From positions 3,200,645 to 3,264,644 of the forward strand of contig OU696585.1 of assembly GCA_916048095.2 (NCBI GenBank): a stretch of DNA of 64,000 nt. Reading direction: 5' to 3'. The notes below the pieces were generated by a model. It made no database searches and was not told the DNA's origin. It was given only the letters and a program-made list of their open reading frames with translations. The stretch is from Sacculina carcini (Eukaryota > Arthropoda > Thecostraca > Sacculinidae). Positions 23,220 to 58,090 of the stretch are shown here, piece by piece. The position numbers were made by a program, and so were the translations under genes. The first letter of the stretch is position 1, and every line of letters starts with the position of its first letter.

Positions 23220-23411
23220 ATGCCATCCGACAATTCCCCGAAAGCGGTGATTTCATCTGCTGTCAGGCATAGTCCTCGCCATGCATCTGCTGCTGAGTCC
23301 GTCGTTCCTATCTCGAACAATGATAATCAAACTAGTCCGCGGTTCCGAGCTGCTCGTAATCTACAGGCCGTGTCTCCGACAGTCTCGGCTATCAGCGATC
23401 CACTCTCTGTG
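23220..23411 (+). CDS. Possible first coding exon of HDAC6 (uncertain)
   Basis: ATG at 23220 opens a 64-codon Ser/Pro/Ala-rich stretch (MPSDNSPKAVISSAVRHSPR onward) that reaches a gtgggg donor at 23412 in phase 0, the phase needed to join HDAC6 exon 23885. HDAC6 orthologues have a short, poorly conserved, disordered N terminus, so composition fits but proves nothing. No other upstream HDAC6 exon was found. It could equally be part of a transposon or an unrelated ORF; cDNA would decide. Confidence 0.25.
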
Positions 23412-23884
23412 GTGGGGCTTTGTTTATTTCTTTGTAGATTTTTCAATATCTTATCACTCCGTTTTCCCTCATTTTCGCTGGTGTGTTATATTTTACATGG
23501 GTGCTTTGGCAAGACTATCAATTGTGTCGAGCTGGGCCTAGTCTTATATGTTGTTTCATTTTTTTAAGTAAAAAGTGTAGTTTTTATAGTCGATTTTCAT
23601 GCCATACCAATTTTGGTCATTTGTCTATGCATCGGCTAAACAGTCTACATAGACACGAGGTATATACAAGCACTAAAAATATTAGCAGACGCATATATTG
23701 AAACAACAAGGCTACTTCCTGGTTATATTTTTCAGTAGATACTACAGGCTTCAAATGTCCTACCTGCAAAGCCTCTTGCATCTATTCTACACTTAAATTG
23801 CCTCGTTCCTACATCAAATCCACACAGCCAATATGTTTTCCGCCCACATGTCTCTGTGTGTGTGTGTGTGTGTTTGGTGTGAAG

Positions 23885-48104
<24,220 letters not shown>

Positions 48105-49285
48105 CACACTGCCTGTGCACGTGTGTACGTGTGTGTGTACATGTGTGTGTGTGTGTGTGTGTGTGTCAGCCTGTATGTGTATTTGTAAGCTGCCTACACA
48201 CACACACACGTATATACATACACACACACAAATAGAACACTTGGCGATATTAGTGCAGGTGCCGATATTGGTGCAGTGGTTATAAGAGTATTAGTGCTGG
48301 TAGTTTATAGTCTCATCTCATTGTTGTTTCAGTTCGTTTGCAGTTCTTGCCTTGTGACCGGCCTTGTGACATGCGCTTTGTTCATTCCGTTCGGCCACAG
48401 TGCAAACACACGCGTTTATCACAAAACAAGGCACATGCGCGTGTGTATTTACACAAAATGCAAATATATTTGAATTATTGTGATAACTCAGTCGTATATA
48501 ATAGCTCACGGTCCTGAACAAGCCGAAATGAAATGTCAAAATATATGCCGTGTTAGTTTATGGGGTTTCAATACATATAACTTCATCCATGAGTATCCTT
48601 CCATCCATCCTTCACACAAAACAACTTTCTATATCATCAATACATACATTGGTCATGGAGCTACAAAAACCCATCAGAAACATCAAAGACACATCACCGC
48701 GTCTCTTGTTCACCCTTCTAGTGGTTCGCTGGATATTGGAAAACTAGAAAATCCAGTTGACATTTTTTCATTGAATTTTTCGATCAATTTTGTGATTGAA
48801 TACAATTGGGATTCCTTGTTTATTCATAGTCAATTAAGTCTGCATAAGTACAGCTAACATCCGTATATTTACATCTATCTTGTACCTATTGAGCGGCTAT
48901 ATTTAGTATAAATTATAAATGTATATATTATAAATTAAATAAACTATAAATCGTATATATTTGGCTTTACAAGTTTAGTGGCTGCAGACGTAATCAATTT
49001 TCTTTTTCGGTCAAATGTGTCTCCTTGACTATTTTGGTTTGCCGACCCCTGGACTAAACTAGCATCACAACTGGGCTAATTGCCTTGCCACCACAACCAA
49101 ATTGCACCCGTGGGAAACACACACACACTCGCACGCAAAAACGGACCAGCAATGCGCCGAAACCAATCGTCATAGAAAAATACCCCGATCGGCCACATTA
49201 ATCGTAGACACGCACATGAATGCCAACTAACGCGAGCACACACAAACACACACAACACTTAAACGCATACGCACACCGGCTCAAA
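48105..49285. other. Convergent intergenic region after HDAC6
   Basis: Holds TG/CA microsatellites (48,120-48,240), AT-rich DNA with AATAAA at 48938, and the end of a caggggtc-type MITE near 49,054. HDAC6 and the Rab18-like gene point toward each other across it. No further gene recognised. Confidence 0.6.
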
Positions 49286-49505
49286 CATACATACACACAC
49301 ACTAGCACACAATACACACACACTAGCACACAATACACACACACTAGCACACAATACACACACACTAGCACACAATACACACACACTAGCACACAATACA
49401 CACACACTAGCACACAATACACACACACTAGCACACAATACACACACACTAGCACACAATAGACACACACTAACACACAATACACACACACTAGCACACA
49501 TACAC
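49286..49505. repeat. 21-bp minisatellite (cacacacactagcacacaat)
   Basis: Ten near-identical copies of a 21-bp unit derived from CA dinucleotides with a ctag interruption, downstream of the Rab18-like gene. Confidence 0.92.
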
Positions 49506-49619
49506 ACACATATATACATGCACGTAAGCACACACATACACGCACACAAACTCACTAAGACACAATACACACTGACACACACTGACACATCATCAAACCG
49601 GTCGTGTACTGGCGTGCAA

Positions 49620-51888
49620 CTAGACGAACCAGCTGACAATCCAGCCCCACGCTGCGCCGATCCAGCAAGAAGACTGGTCTATCTGGTCCGTCTCGTTCGG
49701 CCGGATTATATCGCTGTCGGCGCCGTAGCGTGTCCACAGGCCAGGTGTTTGCAGAACCTGGTGGCCAACACGTACAGCTAAAAGAAATTGGCTGCCGAAA
49801 TTTCGCGGTTAAAATGTGAGGAAATAGTTGAGCGGTGCGCTTGTTGGACTCCGTGGTGCAGTTGTTAGCACACCCGCCTCACAAGCAGGAGGTCCGTGGT
49901 TCGAAACCCGGTGGAGGAGGAGAATTTCATTGGGCGAATTATATAATCCAACCGCCTCTGTTCACCCAGCAGTAAATGATGGTACCAGATATCAGTCATG
50001 TGTTGTGTCATGCATTCTGGGGAGGTGGCCCTCTCTCATACGTATTCCGTTCTTGTGGTGTCATAGCGTGGAGAGGGTCGGTTCTGCGGTGTCAGCGAGC
50101 TGCACGGGGCACACCTGTGTGTGTTCATAAGCTTCGGCTTCTTCCCGTGTAGCAGCTGTCACTTGAGGTATTTAACGTTTAACCTCATACTTAAAATCAA
50201 AATGTTTTTGCTGAGGGTTGGATAACAGAAAAAACACGAGCGCGGGCCGCTTAATCATTGTCTTCAATAATTGCAAGCCAGAACGAAAGCTCTACGATAT
50301 GAGACATTAAACCAAGTCTGTCATTCCATATGAATCATGGCTCAGCTGCATGCAATGAACATAGACTGTAGAATATATACAGACACATTTCCTTTATGTT
50401 CATCTATCTATATGCGTAACCATTTTTACCGCTCGCTTTTTAACCTTTCAACCGCTTCGCTTTTGTATTCTCAGCCAACCCATAGCCAATGTGTGTGGGT
50501 GTGTGTAAGAGTGTGTGTGTAAAGTAAAGTAAATTAAATTGCTTTCTTGCACTCCAATAAGGTGGCTTTTCAGTACAAAAGTGTGTATGTGTGTATGCTT
50601 GTATGTGTGCGTAAGTTCGTCTGTAAGTGTATGTATGTATATGTATGTGTATGTACGCATTTGCACGTGTATGTGTGTATTTGTGTTTGTGTGCGCGCAT
50701 GTATATGTATGTACGTATTTGTTTCTGTGTGTGTATCCATATGTGTATGTACATGTGTCTGTATGTACATGCATGTGTGTGTGTGTAATGTACACAACCT
50801 TATGTACCAGCTCGGTGAAAGCGTCCTGAACTCCCTCGCTAGTCTTGGCACTGGCCTCAATGAACAACATACGGTGCTTCTGGGCAAACCGTCGGCCTTC
50901 CTCGGCGGACACCTCGCGATTCACCTTGTGATATACACACACAACATATTCAGCTGAACAGGTTCCTACTTGGCAACCCATTTATACTCCAACCAGTGGA
51001 GAAATATTCCCAGGTTACGGAACATTGTGTTTTTTCAAAAAAAAATCACCACTTAAAATTTCACCACAACATGCTACACTCATAATTTAACTATATTTCA
51101 TTTTCAAGCATATTTTATTCCAAATTTACCAGATCGACTTTGTTGGCGACCAGCATGCGCACAAAATTCGACTTGGTTGCGTGCAAGTTCATGTCGTCAA
51201 TCCACGAGTTGAGACGGGCAAACGAACTGCGCACCGACACGTCGTACACAAAAATCACACCCTGCGCGCCACGATAATACGACGTCGTCACACAGCGAAA
51301 ATGCTCCGCCCCGGCCGTATCCTACAGTGATATCAACACACACACACATGCGTACATACATATAGTCGCACACACACACACACAAACACACACATGCATG
51401 CATACAGACGCACAGCCAAACACACACACACACACATTAACACACACATCAACACACACACACACACACATTAATACACACATCAACACACACACACATT
51501 AATACACACAGACACACACACACGATCATACACCATTTTTTCGCTCAACTGAATACATGCACAAACATAGGACATACAACATATGAATGTATCAACGCTT
51601 TCATTCCCGGCTTAACTGATAACACGCTGTAATTCTGAACAAAGCCTGAATATAACACACAACAGACACACACACACACAGAGATGCGAAACGTAAACTC
51701 AGTTCGGAAGGCGATGGAATTACTGTGTGTATGGCGCGCACGCACACACAGTGCCTAAGCCACCGGTTCTTAACCAGGCGTGTAAGCCTGGCTCACAGGA
51801 AAAATGCACAAAAGCGTGATTTAACATGTGCCTTCTATATTTTCTGGAAAGTAATCTTATATTTGGTCTTCTTAAAGACTGTGCGAAG

Positions 51889-51960
<72 letters not shown>

Positions 51961-53139
51961 ATCTATTTCCCTAATGAAGGGGATAAGTTGCAAAAAACCG
52001 GACAGTCCAGGGAGGTGCGAGAACTGACTGCTGATTTGAAAAAGGCGCTGAACACTCGTGTGCCAGAGGTTCACGGTTCGAATCCCGGCCCGGGTTGCTT
52101 TTATCAACACCGCCGCTTGGAAGTTCACCGCGGCAGTTATCCGGTTGTGTATTGGCCACACAGAGGGGCGTGCCACATATACTCTCAACAAGCCTCCTTT
52201 ATTGCTATTTATTATTATTTATTATTTACTTATTATTATTATGTATTTATTATTTACTTTTGAACCTCTATTTCTCTCTGTACATCTTTTGGGCGCTTCC
52301 AGTACACACGGGGCCACCGCAGGGTGGTAATAGTGCACTTGCACTATTCCCCAATGCTACTGGATTTGCCTGTAATTAACAGTACCAATAAAGGAATGTT
52401 TTAGGAACAAAGTGTTAATATTTTAATAGCAATATGAGGACGAACGCACCCAAATGACGATTTTCACTCGTTTGTCGTCAATTTCGATCACTTTGCTCTT
52501 CATATCCAAGCCAATGGTGGCCATTTGATTGCTGCTGAATTCATCGTTGACAAAACGCAGAGTCAGACTATGCGACACACAAACACACACGAGCATTTAA
52601 TAACAACATTTAATAACAACATTTAATAACAACATTTAATAACAACATTTAATAATAGCAGTGGTTAGTAACCATTTATAACCAACTGATTACCCACTCG
52701 ATAATGAGCCAACTCTTCATTATTCACAAATAAGCGAAGAAATCTGACAAATTCAGCTATTTCACCGAATTGGACGTGATAAAATCACCACAAACATGAA
52801 AATCAACGGAATTAAATAGATAGAAACACACATACACACACATACACACACATTTGTTTTTCAGTCAGTGACGTTTACTCCACATTTGGCAAGGTCCTTC
52901 CCCTCATTCCCCACAGGTTACGAACCGCTGAAAAAAACTAATATTAACTAAATATTTTTATAATTACCAGTATCATCGTAATTGGTCATTACAATGAATA
53001 TTCAGAAAAAGCACTAACTAATACACAAAATTGTATATATAAAATTACATATAAATTATATATACACGCATTTTCACCAGGATTTTCCCGTGCCAGAGTC
53101 GCCAATTACGATCACTTTGAGACACGTGTAGATGTCCAT
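49620..53139 (-). CDS. RAB18: Rab18-like small GTPase (5 exons, 211 codons)
   Basis: Rab18 acts on ER and lipid-droplet membranes. Exons in coding order: 53139-53078, 52567-52450, 51321-51130, 50924-50799, 49757-49620. All AG/GT sites and phases fit. Motifs: P-loop GDSGTGKS, effector region MATIGLDMKSKV, DTAGAEHF where the family has DTAGQERF, SYYRGAQGVIFVYDV, NKVD and EASAKTSEGVQ. The Rab18 signature VLQTPGLW opens the last exon. Two oddities: the Gln needed for GTP hydrolysis is Ala, and the C terminus reads CWIGAAWGWIVSWFV with no terminal CC, CXC or CAAX. Either prenylation is lost or the last splice choice differs. Introns carry SINEs and an (AT)n run. Confidence 0.88.
49847..50180 (+). 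mobile_element. tRNA-Val-derived SINE, full length
   Basis: The head (tggtgcagttgttagcacac, cccgcctcacaagcaggagg, ggttcgaaaccc) and full body match the copies in HDAC6. It is antisense within the last Rab18 intron, about 90 bases from the exon 49757 acceptor. A piece of the caggggtc-type MITE follows at 50,205. Confidence 0.85.
51890..51958. repeat. (AT)n microsatellite
   Basis: About 68 bp of AT dinucleotide in the Rab18-like intron between exons 52450 and 51321. Confidence 0.9.
52030..52395 (+). mobile_element. SINE family 2, copy with tRNA-like head
   Basis: The head has cactcgtgtgccagaggttc and ggttcgaatccc (B box), the body is AT-rich, and the 3' part has gggccaccgcagggtggtaa and tactggatttgcctgtaatt with a short repeat tail. 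This is the copy that identifies the family as a tRNA-derived SINE; the 21.9- and 44.8-kb copies lack the head. Confidence 0.65.
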
Positions 53140-54880
53140 GGTGTGTGGCGGCGAAACACTGTGTGTACTAGCTGCGCAAAACACGCCTCTGTATAACACA
53201 CACATACAAATTCAGGTTGATTCTACGTAGTGGAGCGTTCAGTACTCAATTAAGATCACAAATTTAAATTGAATAATATGTACGTAATACAAATTGCTAG
53301 TATGAAAATATATACTTGATATTTGGCCCATATAATGTAAACTTGGTATTTGGCCCATATATTGGTATTTGGCACCAGGTAGTATGAAGACTAGAGTAAT
53401 CAAGGTTATTATGAAGACTGTACCACGAGCCACATTCACAAAATTTCACACACAAGATTGATAACATAAACGCAAAAAATCTCAGAATCTTCTACTATTT
53501 AAAGATGACTCATTGGAAGACAGCACACTGTAATTCGAAGAATTAAAACGAGTTGTCATACAGAAATAGACACTGCTCTCTGGAGGCATGCAGTTGAGGC
53601 AAGACTCTGCTTAGATCAGCGATTAAAAAATTGCACCAGACTTCTGTAGATAGGGTCACATTGCCTGGTATTAAATTGATCCAATATTAAGGGAAGTCTA
53701 AATAAGAAAAACTACGATTACAGACAAAAAATCCGACAAAAAATGAAACAGCCAATATGACATGATAGTAAGCTATTCAACCAGTAGTCTCAATCAACTA
53801 ATGATTTAGAAGAAAAAATAACAGAGAAATACAGCTTGAGATATACCGCAACAAAACAAACAACAAAGCACACTAGCCATGAGCAAATGTCTTCACGTCG
53901 CCACAAATGAATCGCATCTTGAATGTTCGATTTTAGAAGCACTCCTACAACTTCATGTCTTTATGCAGGACTTTATTATAAGTATTGAGTGGTAAATATG
54001 TGTCAGCCTTTATTCTTACCTGGAAATTATCCTCAATAAAATATATCACTATACTGTTGAATTTGTTATCATACACGTTTGGGAGAAAAAATATTCACTA
54101 TCATATGTACACCGTATTGAATACGCTAAACACTCTACAAATTTTTACAATAAAATTTCAAAAGCGTCCAGAAATAATACATAACACGACTGAAACAACG
54201 AAAATACAATAAAAAAATATTTCCACACGCAGGGAAAATTCAGCAGTTAACCTTAGCAACAAACCGCCATATACTTGAAGACACAAAATGAAACATTTTC
54301 ACAAACCACAAATTCGCCACCAATGTATACCAGCCTCTTAATAAACAAATGACCAGACAGCAAGCGTACAATACCACTAACACACTTGCACGCTACGTAT
54401 CAAAATACATCCAACCTCAATTGTCCCATATATGAACATACACTCACATTTCAACCCCACACACGCACATACAAACAGAATTTAATGTCATTATTAATGT
54501 ATCGGTAGTTCAATGTACCAGGTTTGACTTTTAAGGCAAATTTGTCCTTTTTCGAACGACGTTGGCCTCGTGGAGATTCTGTTTAAAGGCCAAACATTAT
54601 TTGGCTTCTACCTTCTACCTTAACATTGATGTGTTTCGAGGTTGGCCTTTCTGGCTTTTTTGCGTCGGCGGTTTGACCTTATATGGCTTGAGACACCTGG
54701 CAATCCTGCAGCCAGTGGTGACATAGCTTTGGGAATTTCAGTTCCATCAAAAATTTATCCTTACTAATTTTTGAATAGATAACAGTAGCTCAAAATCCGG
54801 GTTTCTTGTAAGAGTTGCTGGAAATTTTTGACGCATTCGATCTCCTTTATCACCAGGAACTTCCCCGATTTTGATAGGTA
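53140..54880. other. AT-rich intergenic region, no gene recognised
   Basis: Lies upstream of the Rab18-like start and should include its promoter, but no TATA box, initiator or CpG-rich segment is convincing. Short duplications such as tatttggcccatata (53,320-53,370) are present. Nothing else can be supported. Confidence 0.55.
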
Positions 54881-54894
54881 TATATGTACATATA

Positions 54895-55185
54895 AACACA
54901 CACACAAACATACACAGACACACATAAACACAGACACACACAGAGAGAGAGAGAGGGAGACACGCACACCTAGAGACAAACACACTCACACACATAAACA
55001 CAGACAAACAGAGAGAGAGAGGGGGAGGGAGACACGCACACCTAGACACACACACACACTCACACACATAAACACAGACAAACTGAGAGAGAGAGGGGGA
55101 GGGAGACACGCACACCTAGACACACACACACACTCACACACATAAACACAGACAAACAGAGAGAGAGGGAGAGGGAGACACACAC
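54895..55185. repeat. About 65-bp tandem repeat of CA and GA tracts
   Basis: Four copies of a unit made of cacacacataaacacagaca, a gagagag run, gggagggagacacgcacacc and tagacacacacac. It lies immediately 3' of the dishevelled-like exon on that exon's strand. Confidence 0.85.
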
Positions 55186-55201
55186 AGAGTGGTTGACTGA
55201 C

Positions 55202-55337
55202 CAATGAACGCGTTGGCGATTGGCGATGGTGATTTTCAGCCACATACGGTCCCGTACTTCCAGCCCACTGCCGACTGCAGCCATTGCACGAACCACCGCC
55301 AACATGCCCGACTCTACTGTTAATGGCTCATCTGCGC
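55202..55337 (-). pseudogene. DVL: Dishevelled exon (start of DEP domain) with 7-bp duplication
   Basis: The minus strand reads [27 protein letters not shown] and [12 protein letters not shown], the distinctive sequence leading into the DEP domain of dishevelled, the Wnt-pathway scaffold. The exon is bounded by a gtgtgtgcag acceptor and a gtcagt donor. Near its end TCGCCAA is present twice in tandem (55213-55219 and 55220-55226), shifting the frame; with one copy the exon would be 129 bases and read on as NAFIG. No other dishevelled exon is visible within the window. It may be a broken gene, a shuffled fragment, or a real exon with an assembly error. Confidence 0.7.
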
Positions 55338-55978
55338 CTGCACACACACATACCTACAGGATTGATAACGCAAGAAAAAATAAGGTGATAGGTGACAAAC
55401 TCTTAAAATCCGGATGCAAAAGATATAAAAAGTACGGTTTTCCCTTGAAACCTGGATGACAAATTACACAGGACTATCGTAGAGGCCAGAAACATATGGC
55501 TTAGTTTAACCCATTAATCGGCCACGATAAAATAAATGAAGTTGTCTCATTGAAATTAGATCATGTTCGTAAATAAAAGTCCATTATACATGATGAAATA
55601 CGAATACAAAATTTACTGTGATTTTCTAGTATTTGCATGGTGATCTGAAAATAGATCACAGCCAGAGAGCGCCGTAGGGTACATCGCGTATAGTGGATGT
55701 ATTTCAAATGTCTTATTATTCAATATGATGTCTGCACAATGTGATTTAACTATGAACGAGGCTGTGTCCTTCCTGGACGACCTTGACCTCGCTGACAATG
55801 AGGTTACGGTTCACATTCTTCTATGTTGGGGTTGGCATTGGGGGTATTACCAGGGCTATTTCAATCGATGAGATGATCATAAAGTATTACGACTATCACA
55901 ATATGAAGCAGTTCAGTCCATTTCGACGTTTATCTTCAATATATTTTTCATGAATGAAAAATAAATTGTCTTTAAAAA

Positions 55979-56290
55979 AAACAGCAAAAACTGGGGTTTT
56001 GTGAGTAAAATATATATATGATGCCTATATATGATGAATCTTACCCGAATTGTTCTAGCCTCAAGTGTTCATTATTTATTTTTCACGAGTTTTCATTGGG
56101 AACATTTTTACGAAATAATTTTTTTGCGATGTATTAAAAACAGCGAAATCTGGGTTTTGTGAGTAATAGACTCACTGAAAACTGTGAAACAAACATTTAT
56201 ATATCATTCATTTGACCGAATTATTTTAACCTCAAGTGCCCATTACCTGTTTTCCACGAGTTTTCACTGGGAATAATATTTACGAGATAG
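55979..56290. repeat. Imperfect tandem duplication, about 165 bp, upstream of the kinase ORF
   Basis: Two adjacent copies share aaaacagc(a)aaa-ctggg-ttttgtgag, ttattttaacctcaagtg and cacgagttttcactgggaa. The second ends about 120 bases before the kinase start codon, so the duplication lies in the presumed promoter or 5' UTR. Confidence 0.7.
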
Positions 56291-56407
56291 CGAGTATAGT
56301 AGTTGTGGTTGACGCAGTCATTCCTGAACTGAATTGCGGTAGTAAAGCATCGTTTTCACACACTGTCAATTTTGATCTAGCGTCGAAGGTGAATACCTGA
56401 AGACACC

Positions 56408-57310
56408 ATGCAAGCAATGCACAGCAAAAGCGATATTGATGAAGCATTCATCAAACACCTAGCCTGGACCGGTGTTACCGAAGAGGCAGCAAAGTTATGT
56501 GTCCACTACAACATCTCTTCAAAGTGGAGCATGCTTTCCAACTGGAGGAAGACCATCCGCCAGTGTCCCGCGTACTATGTGCGCTATATCAAGATCTACT
56601 CGGCGAAAATGATCACCCAGAAGCCCAGCAAAGCTCTCGCCATGTGTGGCAAGCATACCACTTTGCTGAAGGATTTGGAGATTTCGCTACGTATGTACAC
56701 CAGATGGTGGCAATTAGAGTTTGTACAGCAGCAACAAGGGGTCATTGTTCTGCTCGACTACATGAATATCGTACTGTCGGCCAAAGAACGCGTTGACCAA
56801 AAAGAGAAAACAGCCGTTCAAAACTGCTGTATGCAGATCTTCAAAACATCAAACACCAAAAAGACCACTCGTATGGCCAATGCACAACAGGTGTTAAACC
56901 TATGTGTGCTCTGCCTCAAAGCAATAGTCAGTGAGAGGCAATCACTCAGCAAAATTGTGCTGGATCGGGATAATACCCTGGTACTGGTACGTTGCGTGGA
57001 CTTTATCCAGCAAGAGGCCACTGCAACGATCATTATGGGCATTTTGAAAAAGCTGGCCAAAATCAACCCGTATGTCAGCGCAGCAATTCAAGAAGTTCGC
57101 TACATGGATCTCAGCACGCGTGAGATTGGTCAGTTAAGCAAGTTAGTCACGAATTTCGACGAGCCTGGACCTCGATCACCATACATCGATTACTCTGATA
57201 TTCCTCGGGTACTCAGCTGGGTTGTTTGTGAGGATATCGGAATATCTAGCCGTCAGTGTGACATACAGCCAATAAGCAGAACAGTAATGCTCTTCAGTGA
57301 AATGTTAAAG
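56408..57310 (+). other. Formin GBD/FH3-like N-terminal region
   Basis: Helical, non-repetitive sequence including [65 protein letters not shown] and [13 protein letters not shown]. The order (short pre-helices, L-x-DLxISL, then an armadillo-like region with K-x-AVQ-C-x-x and a late MxxILKxLAxI) follows formin Drf_GBD/FH3 segments, which bind Rho-family GTPases. Assignment is from memory of the family pattern and needs a profile search. Confidence 0.5.
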
Positions 57311-58055
57311 GCATTGGACCTGATAGAAAACATATGTTCAGACAGTGTAATGAACAAACATCAAGCCAACGAAGACGTTAGGAAATCTGCGAACAACGGT
57401 ATTGGTAGAAAGAGCAGAAACGCAACCGATAAAGTGGTTTTTGTAAATAGTGACGTATCACTGTCAATGTCCAGTGATTTGATAATACCACCGCCATCAT
57501 CACGATCACTATCATTACTACCACAACCACAACCACTACCATCACCTTCACCATCGTCGTCGACCCTCCCATCAGCTGCTTTGTGCCGAGGAGACCCGCA
57601 GCCCTTCCTCGGACCAGCCGAGTCGACGCGCCCAGGCGACCAGCAGACCGGCCATCTCGACCGGGCGTCGCCACAGGTCCTCCAGCTGAAGACCCGTGGG
57701 CATGTTTGGGCAGCGGAACAGATGCGGAATTGTTCCACTACATATATGACATGTCGAGGGTCCCGGATTATCCTCGATGTCGCCGGCGAGGCAGATGAAG
57801 TTCATCGGCCACGCTCCGGCACGCGCAGATCGACCGACACAAAAAATGATGCAGGGCTTCCAGATTTTGGATGCGGGATAGATTTACATGATTTGAGCAG
57901 AGTTTCTCTAGGTATGCTGCAGTCCAACCGCGTGCAGACCGAAGACGTTCGGACCCTACCGTCACCATCACCACCACAATCACCACGACTACCATCACCA
58001 TCATCACCACAATCATCATCATCATTATCATCACCACAATCATCATCACCACCAC

Positions 58056-58090
<35 letters not shown>

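Noticed and set aside
55613-55798. Minus-strand 61-codon ORF (includes FEIHPLYAMYPTALSGCDLF)
   Set aside because: Looks protein-like but matches nothing I recognise, and has no supporting exon; could be a transposon remnant.
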